Assembly (NCBI GenBank): GCA_035267045.1
Contig: DATFMH010000129.1
Location: 1-37,239, forward strand
Direction: 5' to 3'
DNA length: 37,239 nucleotides
DNA from: DATFMH01 sp035267045
GTDB taxonomy: Bacteria > Bacteroidota > Rhodothermia > Balneolales > DATFMH01
The position numbers and the translations under genes are program-made. Below the pieces are notes generated by a model, which saw nothing but the letters and a program-made list of their open reading frames with translations, was not told where the DNA came from and did not search any database. Shown here in pieces: positions 8,291 through 15,662 of this stretch. Numbering within the stretch: position 1 is the stretch's first letter; every line of letters starts with the position of its first letter.

Positions 8291-10303
8291 TCAAAAAATG
8301 GCTTTGATCTTATCGAACCAACTCTTCAGTTTTTTTACAATGTGATCTTTTTTGGCGTGAAATTCATCCCTTCTGAAATCAAAACGCCCGTTTATTCTGC
8401 CGTTTATGGATGCAGTCTTAAAGAAATGTTGCATGTATGGAGCAAGTGAAGCACCCTGAATAGCCCCTCCGTTTAAATACCTTAGAGACTTGCCGGACCG
8501 GCTGAATACTCCCATCAGTACACTTACCCCACCGGGACGAACAACGAACAATCCGGCTGATGTGCTTTGCTGTGCCGTTCCCGTTTTTCCCAGGAATTCC
8601 GTGTCATTCCAGTTATACAAGCCTTCCGTAAAATGCAGCGTACCTCTTGAATCCCGCAGGGCATTTTCCAGGCAATATGCCGTTTCTCGAGCTACTCCTG
8701 TATCAAAAAGAGTAACATAATGCGATGTATCATTTTTTATCTCAATAAAATGATCAGGAATTTTACCATACGGAGGTACGTAAGTTTGTAATAAACGAAA
8801 CAAGTCGAGGGGTTTCGGTGCATCGGCCCCAATAAATGTCGCCGGGTGATGTGAAAATGTTGAATCGGCACCGGCTTTATGAAGACGCTTCTGAAGCGAA
8901 TCCCCGTAATTTACAGCAAGGTAAGCCGCTGCTACATTATTGGACCGTGCAAGCGCATTGATCGCTTTCTGATCATGGGGATCATTATCCCGATTCGAAT
9001 AATTTTTCACCGTCCATATCCCGTCCGAAACCTTAAAAGTCTTTGGACCGCCGGCTGGTAGTTTTTGATAAATATTACCGCCTTCACTTATAAACTCGCT
9101 GTAAATTAACGGCTTAACCAGCGACCCCGGCCTCCAGGCGGACCGTATATCACTGTTATTCATATACCCATCACCCGTTTGTGCCGATCCGATAATAGCC
9201 AGCAACGAATCATTACGGGCGACAATCATAAATCCGTCCAAATCCCTGATACCGGTCTCTTTCGTAAAATCTCCGACAGCCTTTGTTAGTGTTTTATGGG
9301 CGGATTCGACTACATTCAGGTCAATCGTGGTTTGTATGAGGGGTGAATTATTATCAAGTGAGTTAAGTTGATCCACTATCTGCTTTCGATAAGCAATTTT
9401 CGCTGCCCGCAATTTTACTTTGGTGGTATCGATGATGGGTATATTATTTATGATTCGTTGATACTCATCCTCCGATATAATTTTTCTGTTTCGAAGCGAA
9501 TAAGCAAGATGATTATACCGGATCTGAAATGCCGTTTTGTTTTTCAGATAAGTATTCGGGCTGCTTATCAATGTTATTAGCGCCAGTCCTTGCGGCTTGG
9601 TAATTTTAGTAATATCCTGTCCAAAAAGTTCATCAGCACCTCTTTTTAACCCTCTAATCTGTATTGGCGGAGAATTGAAAGACCCAAGGAATACACTCGA
9701 CATATAATAGTGCAACAACTTTTGGTGACTGTATTTATAACTGAGTCCGTAGCTTATCAACACCTCCTTCATCTTCCGGAGCCAGAATTTCCTGTCGTTC
9801 TGTAAAATGATACCTCTTGAAAACTGCTGTATAATTCCACTGGCACCCTGTACAAAATCACCATGGACAATGTCAGTTATCATCGCACGGATGACACCTG
9901 TCCAATCGACTACATAGGTATCATAAAACCGGTTATTTTCAAGAATTACAAGGTAATTTTGCAGGAAATACGGAATATTATCGGGACTATCCATTCTCGC
10001 TATTACCTCACCATTTGTATCATAAATAGTATTCGGCTGAATATAGGATTTCATAACATCATCCAGGTTCTGAAATCTTTCTGCTCCCCTTTTACCAACT
10101 ATTGCTGATAATTCGAATTCCGGCATATTGGCCACCCAGAAACCAACACAACGCTGAAGCGGGGCCAACGAAGTGAACAACTCCGTGAATAGCAACAACA
10201 TGCTTATTAGAATTGTCGCATATCTTTTATAATGATCAGCCCAATGACACCGTATCCTTGAGATAACTTTAAATACAACAACTTTAAACCTGATTTTTTT
10301 CAT
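8291..10303 (-). CDS. Class A penicillin-binding protein, divergent (PBP1A-like)
   Basis: A 670-residue bifunctional peptidoglycan synthase. It has a short basic cytoplasmic tail, a membrane anchor (about residues 28-49), a GT51 glycosyltransferase domain (about 85-290) and a transpeptidase domain (about 350-620). The transpeptidase motifs are intact: Ser394-Leu-Val-Lys397 in RPGSLVKP, Ser454-Asn-Asn456, and Lys573-Thr-Gly575. The glycosyltransferase keeps the first glutamate (Glu122 in ENNRFY) and the motif-3 lysine/glutamate (RKMKE, Glu180). However, it departs from the usual ED-x-x-F-x-x-H-x-G (here ENNRFYDTYVVD) and GGSTITQQ (here GASGIIQQ). It is shorter than typical PBP1A. It is transcribed convergently with the lipoprotein gene, and its promoter must lie in the 710-bp gap after 10303. 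A specialised or partly inactive glycosyltransferase is possible. Confidence 0.85.
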   Translation of the reverse strand: MKKIRFKVVVFKVISRIRCHWADHYKRYATILISMLLLFTELFTSLAPLQRCVGFWVANMPEFELSAIVGKRGAERFQNLDDVMKSYIQPNTIYDTNGEVIARMDSPDNIPYFLQNYLVILENNRFYDTYVVDWTGVIRAMITDIVHGDFVQGASGIIQQFSRGIILQNDRKFWLRKMKEVLISYGLSYKYSHQKLLHYYMSSVFLGSFNSPPIQIRGLKRGADELFGQDITKITKPQGLALITLISSPNTYLKNKTAFQIRYNHLAYSLRNRKIISEDEYQRIINNIPIIDTTKVKLRAAKIAYRKQIVDQLNSLDNNSPLIQTTIDLNVVESAHKTLTKAVGDFTKETGIRDLDGFMIVARNDSLLAIIGSAQTGDGYMNNSDIRSAWRPGSLVKPLIYSEFISEGGNIYQKLPAGGPKTFKVSDGIWTVKNYSNRDNDPHDQKAINALARSNNVAAAYLAVNYGDSLQKRLHKAGADSTFSHHPATFIGADAPKPLDLFRLLQTYVPPYGKIPDHFIEIKNDTSHYVTLFDTGVARETAYCLENALRDSRGTLHFTEGLYNWNDTEFLGKTGTAQQSTSAGLFVVRPGGVSVLMGVFSRSGKSLRYLNGGAIQGASLAPYMQHFFKTASINGRINGRFDFRRDEFHAKKDHIVKKLKSWFDKIKAIF

Positions 10304-10516
10304 TTTTACCTGTTGAATCCGTTCGTTTTATTCAGGAATTGAAGAAGCAAGAGATCTGAACCTGAATCTCATTACGCTTCAAAACAGATTTACCGATCAG
10401 ATGTTTCAATAATATGAGTCATCTATCTATGAAAAAGTCTGTTTATATGTTTTGTATAATGGATATCTGATGATTAATGTGATAAGAAAGAAATGTAGGG
10501 TATTAAGAGAATTTCA

Positions 10517-10545
10517 AAAGCTACTTTTTGGCTGAAAGTGGCTTT
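10517..10545 (+). terminator. Orphan terminator-like hairpin
   Basis: AAAGCTACTTT (10517-10527) and AAAGTGGCTTT (10535-10545) pair over 11 bp with one G-T wobble around a 7-nt loop, followed by AATTTTTAT. No plus-strand gene precedes it: the nearest gene is on the minus strand and reads away from it. It could end an unannotated small RNA or be an isolated palindrome. Confidence 0.4.
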
Positions 10546-10729
10546 AATTTTTATGTAATGTTTTAACACGATCGATACGTGTGAAATTAGAATTAAATCT
10601 TTTTTCACGCAATCTTATTATGTCCCGAATTGCTGATATTTAGCATTTTTGAACATTCAGGTATGTATAATATGACAGGATGGATAAAACACACCTGCTC
10701 CTGCAAAATATAATGTCCTTATTATCATA

Positions 10730-10775
10730 TCCTTGCGTATCCGCATTTTCCGTATCCTCCGCGTTCTATCTTTTT
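10730..10775 (-). repeat. Degenerate intergenic repeat, copy 3 (minus strand)
   Basis: Read on the minus strand this gives AACGCGGAGGATACGG then AAAATGCGGATACGCAAG, two tandem GCGGA-x-x-ACG units. They resemble the AACCACCGAGGACAC unit at 1680. The similarity is loose, and the call is by eye. Confidence 0.3.
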
Positions 10776-11013
10776 AAAAGAAGAAGGCTTTGCATAACCT
10801 TCTATTATTGGATTCTCCATTCCTGATTTATATCGGCGTAAGACATTGGCCCAGATAATAATTTTTTTTTACAACAAGCTTGATACGTAAACGTTTGCTA
10901 AAAAGTATAAATCAAAGGAAATGAATATGTATCTGTTTATCATGAAATATATTTTATAACAGAAATTATTTGCTTATCCCTTCTTACATTTTTTAATCCT
11001 GGTAAAGTTTTTT

Positions 11014-12282
11014 ATGAAGTTACGCTACAACGCAATTATTTTAATCATTACGGCTTTTCTACCCGTTTCTTTGCTTGCTAAAGGGAATACTAAGGCCACT
11101 CTGACAGTTAATCCGCCAGCCGGCCATAGAGTTAACGTTTACATCGATTGTCATAACTGCTATTTAGGATACATCAAATCTCATATAAAATTTATTAATT
11201 ATGTTCGCGATAACACCGTAGCCGATGTTTATCTGCTCATTTCAAGAGTTGGTACGGCAAGTGGTGGACATGAGTATACCATGAAATTCATTGGCCGCCA
11301 TCGCTATGCAGATAAAAGAGATACTCTTAATTATATAGCCTCCAGTACAGATACCAGAGACGATGAGAGAAAAGGATTGGTCAAACGTATTAAAATCGGA
11401 TTGGTCCCTTTTGTTATAAATTCAGATGTTTCAAAATATCTTAACATCAAATATGAGAAACCCGGATCTTCCACCGAAACCAAACAACATGATCACTGGA
11501 ACCACTGGGTATTTCATGTAGATGCAGGGACGTATATAAGTGGACAAAAAACCCAGCATTCATTTTCGTTAAACAGCTTTTTGTCAGCAGAACGAATTAC
11601 CAATAAATGGAAAATTCGATTTAATACTTCCGGACATTTTAATAAAAACAAGTACGTTTTTTCCGACGGCAGCGAGACGAGGACGCATCAGCACAGTGAA
11701 AATTATAACGGTCTTGTTGCAAAAAGCCTGAGTCCTCACTGGTCAATCGGACTATATTCCAATGCGAGTTCATCGACATATAATAATATTGATCTCAATG
11801 TTGGAGCAAGCCCGGCTCTTGAATATAATATTTTCCCGTACTCGGAATACTCCCAACACGAATTAAGCTTCCGGTACGAAGTTATTCCCTATTATTCGAA
11901 TTATACGCATGAAACGATTTATCTCAAAAACTCCCAGTTTGTAGTCAAACAACAGTTATCCATTCATCTGAATCTTATACAACCGTGGGGGGAGATAGAA
12001 AGCCGCATCACAGGATCTCACATGCTCAACGATTTTAGCAAAAACCGGGTCGATTTTCATGCATCGCTCGATATAAAAGTATTCCGGGGTTTATCCGTTC
12101 ACCTGTGGGGCAGCTATTCCTTGATAAATGACCAAATTTCGCTGTCCAAACAAAATATTACCAATCAGGATGTCCTGCTGAATCTGCGTCAACAGGCTAC
12201 CTCATATTCATTTTCCACATCTGTTGGTATTCGCTATACGTTTGGATCAATCTATAACAATATTGTGAATACCCGGTTTTAG
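11014..12282 (+). CDS. Exported protein with probable C-terminal outer-membrane beta-barrel
   Basis: A 422-residue protein of a family I recognise only as conserved hypothetical. A signal peptide (MKLRYNAIILIITAFLPVSLLA) is followed by an N-terminal periplasmic-type domain (about 25-145). That domain contains a DCHNC pair of cysteines near residues 47-51, FINYVRDNTVADVYLLIS, and SSTDTRDDERKGLVKRIKIGL, a pattern reminiscent of nucleotide-free assembly or curli-associated envelope proteins. From about residue 165 to the end, alternating strands with aromatic girdle residues (Trp, Tyr, Phe) predominate. The protein ends in Phe422 after YTFGSIYNNIVNTRF, as outer-membrane barrels do. The two cysteines could form a disulfide. 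It appears monocistronic, and the function is unknown. Confidence 0.72.
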   Translation: MKLRYNAIILIITAFLPVSLLAKGNTKATLTVNPPAGHRVNVYIDCHNCYLGYIKSHIKFINYVRDNTVADVYLLISRVGTASGGHEYTMKFIGRHRYADKRDTLNYIASSTDTRDDERKGLVKRIKIGLVPFVINSDVSKYLNIKYEKPGSSTETKQHDHWNHWVFHVDAGTYISGQKTQHSFSLNSFLSAERITNKWKIRFNTSGHFNKNKYVFSDGSETRTHQHSENYNGLVAKSLSPHWSIGLYSNASSSTYNNIDLNVGASPALEYNIFPYSEYSQHELSFRYEVIPYYSNYTHETIYLKNSQFVVKQQLSIHLNLIQPWGEIESRITGSHMLNDFSKNRVDFHASLDIKVFRGLSVHLWGSYSLINDQISLSKQNITNQDVLLNLRQQATSYSFSTSVGIRYTFGSIYNNIVNTRF

Positions 12283-12432
12283 TTTGAATGATAACTACAG
12301 GTATGACTGACAGTTACACACAGAGAGGGTATACATAGTATTAAATTAACAGCCACTTATTAATTTTGTCGACCTTATTTAGGCATCAACAACTTTGAAC
12401 TGTGTGATTGATTACTGATCTCTGTTAACCCA

Positions 12433-13395
12433 TCACACCTTTAATGACTGACCGAGAGGCAGTGATTCTATCACATCAATGACCGGTTTTGGATTAGCCA
12501 TAATATAAAAGTGAAGACCCGGGACCCCTTTATCCAACAATTCCTTGCACTGCTTTGTGGTCCACTCAATACCGATATCTTTAACATGTTCGGGATCTTT
12601 TGAAATGGCATCAGCCAGTTCATTCGGTAAATTCACGTGAAAGGTACTCGGCAGAGATTTCATGTGCCGGGTTGTCGTTACGACTTTCAATCCGGGTATA
12701 ATCGGAACTTTAATGCCTTCAGCCTTGCAATCATCTACAAATTTGAAGAATGCATCATTGTCGTAGAACATTTGGGTTACGATGTAATCGGCACCTGCAT
12801 CCACTTTCTCTTTAAGACGTTTGATATCCCAGGCTAGATTTGGTGCTTCAAAGTGCTTCTCGGGATACCCTCCAACGCCCACACAAAAATTCGTCTGCGC
12901 CGCATCAATTAAATCTTCCAGATAAACGCCTTCATTCATCTTTTTAATCTGGCGAACCAGGTCGATGGCATACTCATTGATCGAACGGTCTTTTCGTATC
13001 GGTTTGGGAGTACCATTGTCACCGCGGATAGCCAGCACGTTATCAATTCCGAGGTAATTGAGCTCGATCAGGGCATCTTCCGTCTCCTCTTTCGTAAATC
13101 CCTTGCATACCAGATGAGGTACCGGATCCACACCATACCGGTGTTTAATGGCTGCACATAATCCGATGGTTCCCGGACGTTTCCTTTTAATATGCCTTTT
13201 GATATTACCATCCGACAATTCCTCATAATAAGCTTCTGCAGCATGTGACGTTACATCAATAAAGGGCGGCTTGAACTGCATCACCAGATCCAGGGAATCA
13301 AATACGTGCTGTACAGATCCACCACGTTTCGGAGGAATGATCTCAAATGAAATTAACGGTTCTTTTGCTTTTTTGTAATGTTCTATAACTTTCAT
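12433..13395 (-). CDS. metF: 5,10-methylenetetrahydrofolate reductase
   Basis: Reduces 5,10-methylene-tetrahydrofolate to 5-methyl-tetrahydrofolate, the methyl donor for methionine synthase. It is a cytoplasmic FAD-dependent TIM-barrel enzyme of 320 residues, the usual bacterial length. Diagnostic segments are SFEIIPPKRG near residue 16 (with the family glutamate), FIDVTSHAA, the PHLVCKG strand, the NVLAIRGD phosphate/flavin loop, VGVGGYPEKH and the ADYIVTQMFYD strand. The gene is divergent from pdxJ. No SAM riboswitch is visible in the 167 bp upstream, unlike the metY operon, so the two halves of methionine synthesis seem to be controlled differently. Confidence 0.95.
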   Translation of the reverse strand: MKVIEHYKKAKEPLISFEIIPPKRGGSVQHVFDSLDLVMQFKPPFIDVTSHAAEAYYEELSDGNIKRHIKRKRPGTIGLCAAIKHRYGVDPVPHLVCKGFTKEETEDALIELNYLGIDNVLAIRGDNGTPKPIRKDRSINEYAIDLVRQIKKMNEGVYLEDLIDAAQTNFCVGVGGYPEKHFEAPNLAWDIKRLKEKVDAGADYIVTQMFYDNDAFFKFVDDCKAEGIKVPIIPGLKVVTTTRHMKSLPSTFHVNLPNELADAISKDPEHVKDIGIEWTTKQCKELLDKGVPGLHFYIMANPKPVIDVIESLPLGQSLKV

Positions 13396-13562
13396 TTAGT
13401 ACTATTCGTTGTATCTTATCGAACAATAAAGATAACTGAGAGATAATTATATTATTTTTGAAACTAACATAATGTTAAGAAATTTAATTCAATTTTTCTC
13501 TTAAACACTTCATCAATTTAATATTAAATAATTATAAGATAGTTCGGAATAACATTATTATC

Positions 13563-14291
13563 ATGAAATTACTCATTAATATTGATCATATTGCAACGTT
13601 ACGAAATGCCCGCGGAGAAGGTGTTCCCGATGTAGTCAAAGCTGCCAGTGTTTGTGAAGATGCCGGTGCCGACGGGATCGTTTTTCATCTCCGGGAAGAC
13701 CGACGGCATATGCGTGACGAGGATGTAGACCGGCTCAGTAAAAGTATTCGTGGAATCATAGATTTTGAAATGGCCGCCACTGATGAGATGCTAAAGAAGT
13801 GTGCAGAAGTCAAACCGCACCTGTCGACACTTGTACCGGAAAAACGAGAGGAACTGACAACCGAAGGCGGATTACAGCTGACGAAACTTTATGACGATTT
13901 TAAGCAACGTGTTTTCCCATTTTTAAAAGATAAAGGAATAACAATCAGTTTATTTGTTGATCCCGAGCCTAAAGAAATAGAAAAGGCCATAGAACTCGGC
14001 ACCGATGAGATAGAGCTTCACACCGGGACGTATGCTAATGCTGATTCATCAGGTAAACAAAAAGAAGAACTTGACAGGCTTACAGTAGCGGCAAGAATGG
14101 CTCATGATGCCGGGATAAAGGTAAATGCCGGTCATGGACTCAATTTTGAGAATATTGAACTCTTATTAAATACCGTACCGCATCTCAATGATGTTAGTAT
14201 TGGACATGCACTCATATGCGATGCCATTTTTAACGGACTGGCCAATTCAGTTAAGCATATGAAGGCTATAACTGATAACTATACCGGTTAA
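13563..14291 (+). CDS. pdxJ: Pyridoxine 5'-phosphate synthase
   Basis: Condenses 1-deoxy-D-xylulose 5-phosphate with 3-amino-2-oxopropyl phosphate in the deoxyxylulose-5-phosphate-dependent vitamin B6 route. The 242 residues are the normal length for this TIM barrel. Family segments are visible in order: INIDHIATLRNARG at the N-terminus, ADGIVFHLREDRRHM, FEMAATDEM, the strand FVDPE, the IELHTGTYA segment and the phosphate-binding NAGHGLN and SIGHAL loops. The next gene begins 6 bp after the stop codon, so pdxJ and era form one transcription unit. PLP made through this route is the cofactor of MetY encoded downstream, although the two operons are separate. Confidence 0.96.
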   Translation: MKLLINIDHIATLRNARGEGVPDVVKAASVCEDAGADGIVFHLREDRRHMRDEDVDRLSKSIRGIIDFEMAATDEMLKKCAEVKPHLSTLVPEKREELTTEGGLQLTKLYDDFKQRVFPFLKDKGITISLFVDPEPKEIEKAIELGTDEIELHTGTYANADSSGKQKEELDRLTVAARMAHDAGIKVNAGHGLNFENIELLLNTVPHLNDVSIGHALICDAIFNGLANSVKHMKAITDNYTG

Positions 14292-14297
14292 CTATTG

Positions 14298-15215
14298 ATG
14301 AACGATTTAAACGAACAAGATCAATTAATTCACGACATTCCCCAAAATCATAAATCGGGTTATGTCGCTATAATAGGGAAACCAAACGCCGGCAAATCGA
14401 CGTTGTTGAACGCCATTGTGGGCAGTAAACTTTCGATCACAACAAATAAACCGCAAACAACGCGGCACAGGGTCATCGGAATCTACTCCAAACCTGAAAC
14501 ACAGATCATTTTTATTGACACTCCGGGTATGATTCATCCAAAATACAAGTTGCAGGAGGCCATGATGCGCAATGTTGCAACGGCCAGGCAGGACGCCGAT
14601 ATCATTGTTTATTTGGTGGATGCTACCGATAAGATTCCCCCGGAAGAAACATTTGAGAAACTCAAGCAACTACACAAACCGGTTATTCTCGTTATTAATA
14701 AAATGGATTTGGTCAGCAGTACCGCCATACTTCCTCTTATTGATGAATTATCCAATGTCTATCCATTCGATCTGATCCTGCCTGTATCCGCTTTGAAAAA
14801 AGAAGGACTTGACAAACTTGTTGAGGCCTTACTCGAACGACTGCCCTATGGGCCACCTTTCTATCCCAAAGATATGATCAGTGAACACCCTGAGCGATTT
14901 TTTGTAGCCGAGTTAATACGCGAACAAATCTTTCTGCAGTTCCAGCAGGAAATACCCTATTCCTGTGCGGTCAATATCGTCCAGTACGAAGAAAGTGAAA
15001 AAATCGATCACATAGATGCTGAGATCGTAGTGAATCGCGATTCTCAGAAAGGTATACTGATCGGCAAAAAAGGATCAGCTTTAAAAAAGCTCGGAACAGC
15101 AGCAAGGAAATCAATTGAAGCGTTCATCGGAAAGCAAATATTTCTCAATTTACATGTAAAAGTGCGGTCGAAGTGGCGTGATAAAGAAACTTTTATTAGA
15201 AATTATGGATATTAA
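14298..15215 (+). CDS. era: GTPase Era
   Basis: Ras-like GTPase that binds 16S rRNA and acts in 30S subunit maturation. From the ATG at 14298 it has 305 residues; an in-frame TTG at 14295 immediately precedes it and is the less likely start. The G1 P-loop GKPNAGKST lies near residue 28, G3 DTPG near 75, and G4 NKMD near 135. The C-terminal KH domain carries the GKKG loop near residue 256 followed by the LGTAARKSIE helix. The protein ends in the usual short tail after WRDKETFIRNYGY. It is co-transcribed with pdxJ. No clear terminator directly follows; the first downstream is the attenuator at 15468. Confidence 0.96.
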   Translation: MNDLNEQDQLIHDIPQNHKSGYVAIIGKPNAGKSTLLNAIVGSKLSITTNKPQTTRHRVIGIYSKPETQIIFIDTPGMIHPKYKLQEAMMRNVATARQDADIIVYLVDATDKIPPEETFEKLKQLHKPVILVINKMDLVSSTAILPLIDELSNVYPFDLILPVSALKKEGLDKLVEALLERLPYGPPFYPKDMISEHPERFFVAELIREQIFLQFQQEIPYSCAVNIVQYEESEKIDHIDAEIVVNRDSQKGILIGKKGSALKKLGTAARKSIEAFIGKQIFLNLHVKVRSKWRDKETFIRNYGY

Positions 15216-15280
15216 TAAGGCACCACTGATAAGAAAAAGCGCTTACAATATATTATCCTAATATATTAATATTAAATTAA

Positions 15281-15311
15281 TTGCATTGTTTTTACAGATG
15301 GTTTATTTTGG
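15281..15311 (+). promoter_or_regulatory. Candidate Bacteroidota-type promoter for the met leader
   Basis: TTG at 15281-15283 is followed after 20 nt by TATTTTGG at 15304-15311, 7 of 8 positions of the Bacteroidota -7 consensus TAnnTTTG, at about the expected distance. Initiation a few bases further would give a 5' leader of about 45 nt before the leader-peptide ATG at 15362. AT-rich DNA makes chance matches easy. Confidence 0.4.
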
Positions 15312-15361
15312 CCTTTAGTTTAATCAGAATGGTCTAACAAAATTTTTCAACAATTTTAAAG

Positions 15362-15442
15362 ATGACGTACTCAAACAATATTATTACACGCATGTGTTGT
15401 TGTATGGTGATGCAAATGCATTCATCGAAGGGTACGTATTAA
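15362..15442 (+). CDS. Met/Cys-rich leader peptide of the met operon
   Basis: A 26-codon ORF, ATG at 15362 and TAA at 15440, too short for usual gene calling. It begins MTYSNNIITR and then reads MCCCMVMQM before HSSKGTY. Four of the nine central codons (15392-15418) are ATG and three consecutive ones are TGT. Methionine and cysteine are the sulfur amino acids whose synthesis the operon serves. There is no Shine-Dalgarno sequence, only an A/T-rich stretch, as is common in Bacteroidota. A terminator follows at 15468, and the last third of the ORF is complementary to the terminator's left arm. I interpret it as the ribosome-stalling sensor of a transcription attenuator. The peptide itself probably has no function. 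Translation has not been shown, and conservation should be tested. Confidence 0.75.
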   Translation: MTYSNNIITRMCCCMVMQMHSSKGTY

Positions 15443-15477
15443 ATCGTCTTTATAACGATTTTTGATTAGCCCTTCGA
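15425..15477 (+). promoter_or_regulatory. Predicted antiterminator of the leader-peptide attenuator
   Basis: TCGAAGGG (15425-15432) is perfectly complementary to CCCTTCGA (15470-15477), the left arm of the following terminator, with an added T-G pair (15433/15469). The enclosed segment forms a second stem, AAATCGT (15441-15447) with ACGATTT (15455-15461). The antiterminator and the terminator use the same bases and cannot coexist. A ribosome paused on the Cys codons would leave 15425 onward free; one that reaches the stop codon at 15440 would cover it. Confidence 0.7.
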
Positions 15478-15498
15478 GAGTACTCGCAGGGCTTTTTT
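15468..15498 (+). terminator. Attenuator terminator 1, leader-peptide controlled
   Basis: AGCCCT (15468-15473) pairs with AGGGCT (15488-15493). After a T/C mismatch, CGAG (15475-15478) pairs with CTCG (15483-15486) around an AGTA loop. Six T residues follow (15493-15498). It lies 25 nt after the leader ORF stop and 23 nt before the SAM-I aptamer. Confidence 0.85.
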
Positions 15499-15519
15499 GT
15501 TCTTTCTATTACAGACAAG

Positions 15520-15643
15520 ATTCTTATCAAGAAAGGTCGAGGGAACAGGCCCGGTGACACCTTAGCAACCGCTCCGGCAACGGAGGTCAGGTGCTAATTC
15601 CTGCTCGAAGCACTGATTTTACGCATTCGGGAAAGATGAGACG
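15520..15643 (+). ncRNA. SAM-I (S-box) riboswitch aptamer
   Basis: Matches the S-box core by pattern. The 5' strand of P1 (TCTTATC, 15522-15528) is followed by AAGAAAGGTCGAGGG, then GGCCCGGTGACACC, TTAGCAACC, a P3 hairpin CTCCG-GCAA-CGGAG with a GNRA loop, AGGTGCTAATTCCTGCTCGAA, a P4 stem, and the conserved GAAAGATGAGA that closes P1 (15635-15641). SAM binding stabilises P1 and favours the terminator at 15669. The target operon (metY, osmC, metX, thrA) is a classical S-box regulon member. Confidence 0.95.
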
Positions 15644-15662
15644 AAAAGGTTTTTGTATGATT

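Larger units (their letters stand above)
10304..11013. other. Divergent intergenic region, 710 bp
   Basis: No gene supported on either strand. It must hold the promoters of the penicillin-binding protein gene (minus) and the exported-protein gene (plus). It contains a hairpin at 10517-10545 and, at about 10730-10775 on the minus strand, a sequence resembling the intergenic repeats near 1294 and 1680. A homopolymeric T run lies near 10862-10870. Confidence 0.5.

Noticed and set aside
15468..15498. Reading this hairpin simply as the terminator of the pdxJ-era operon
   Set aside because: It is 250 bp past era, lies directly after a Met/Cys-rich ORF, and its left arm is perfectly complementary to the end of that ORF. 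An attenuator explains more, though a dual role is not excluded.
15300..15500. T-box riboswitch upstream of the SAM riboswitch
   Set aside because: No T-box antiterminator consensus or specifier-loop architecture is visible, and the lineage is not one where T-boxes are usual.
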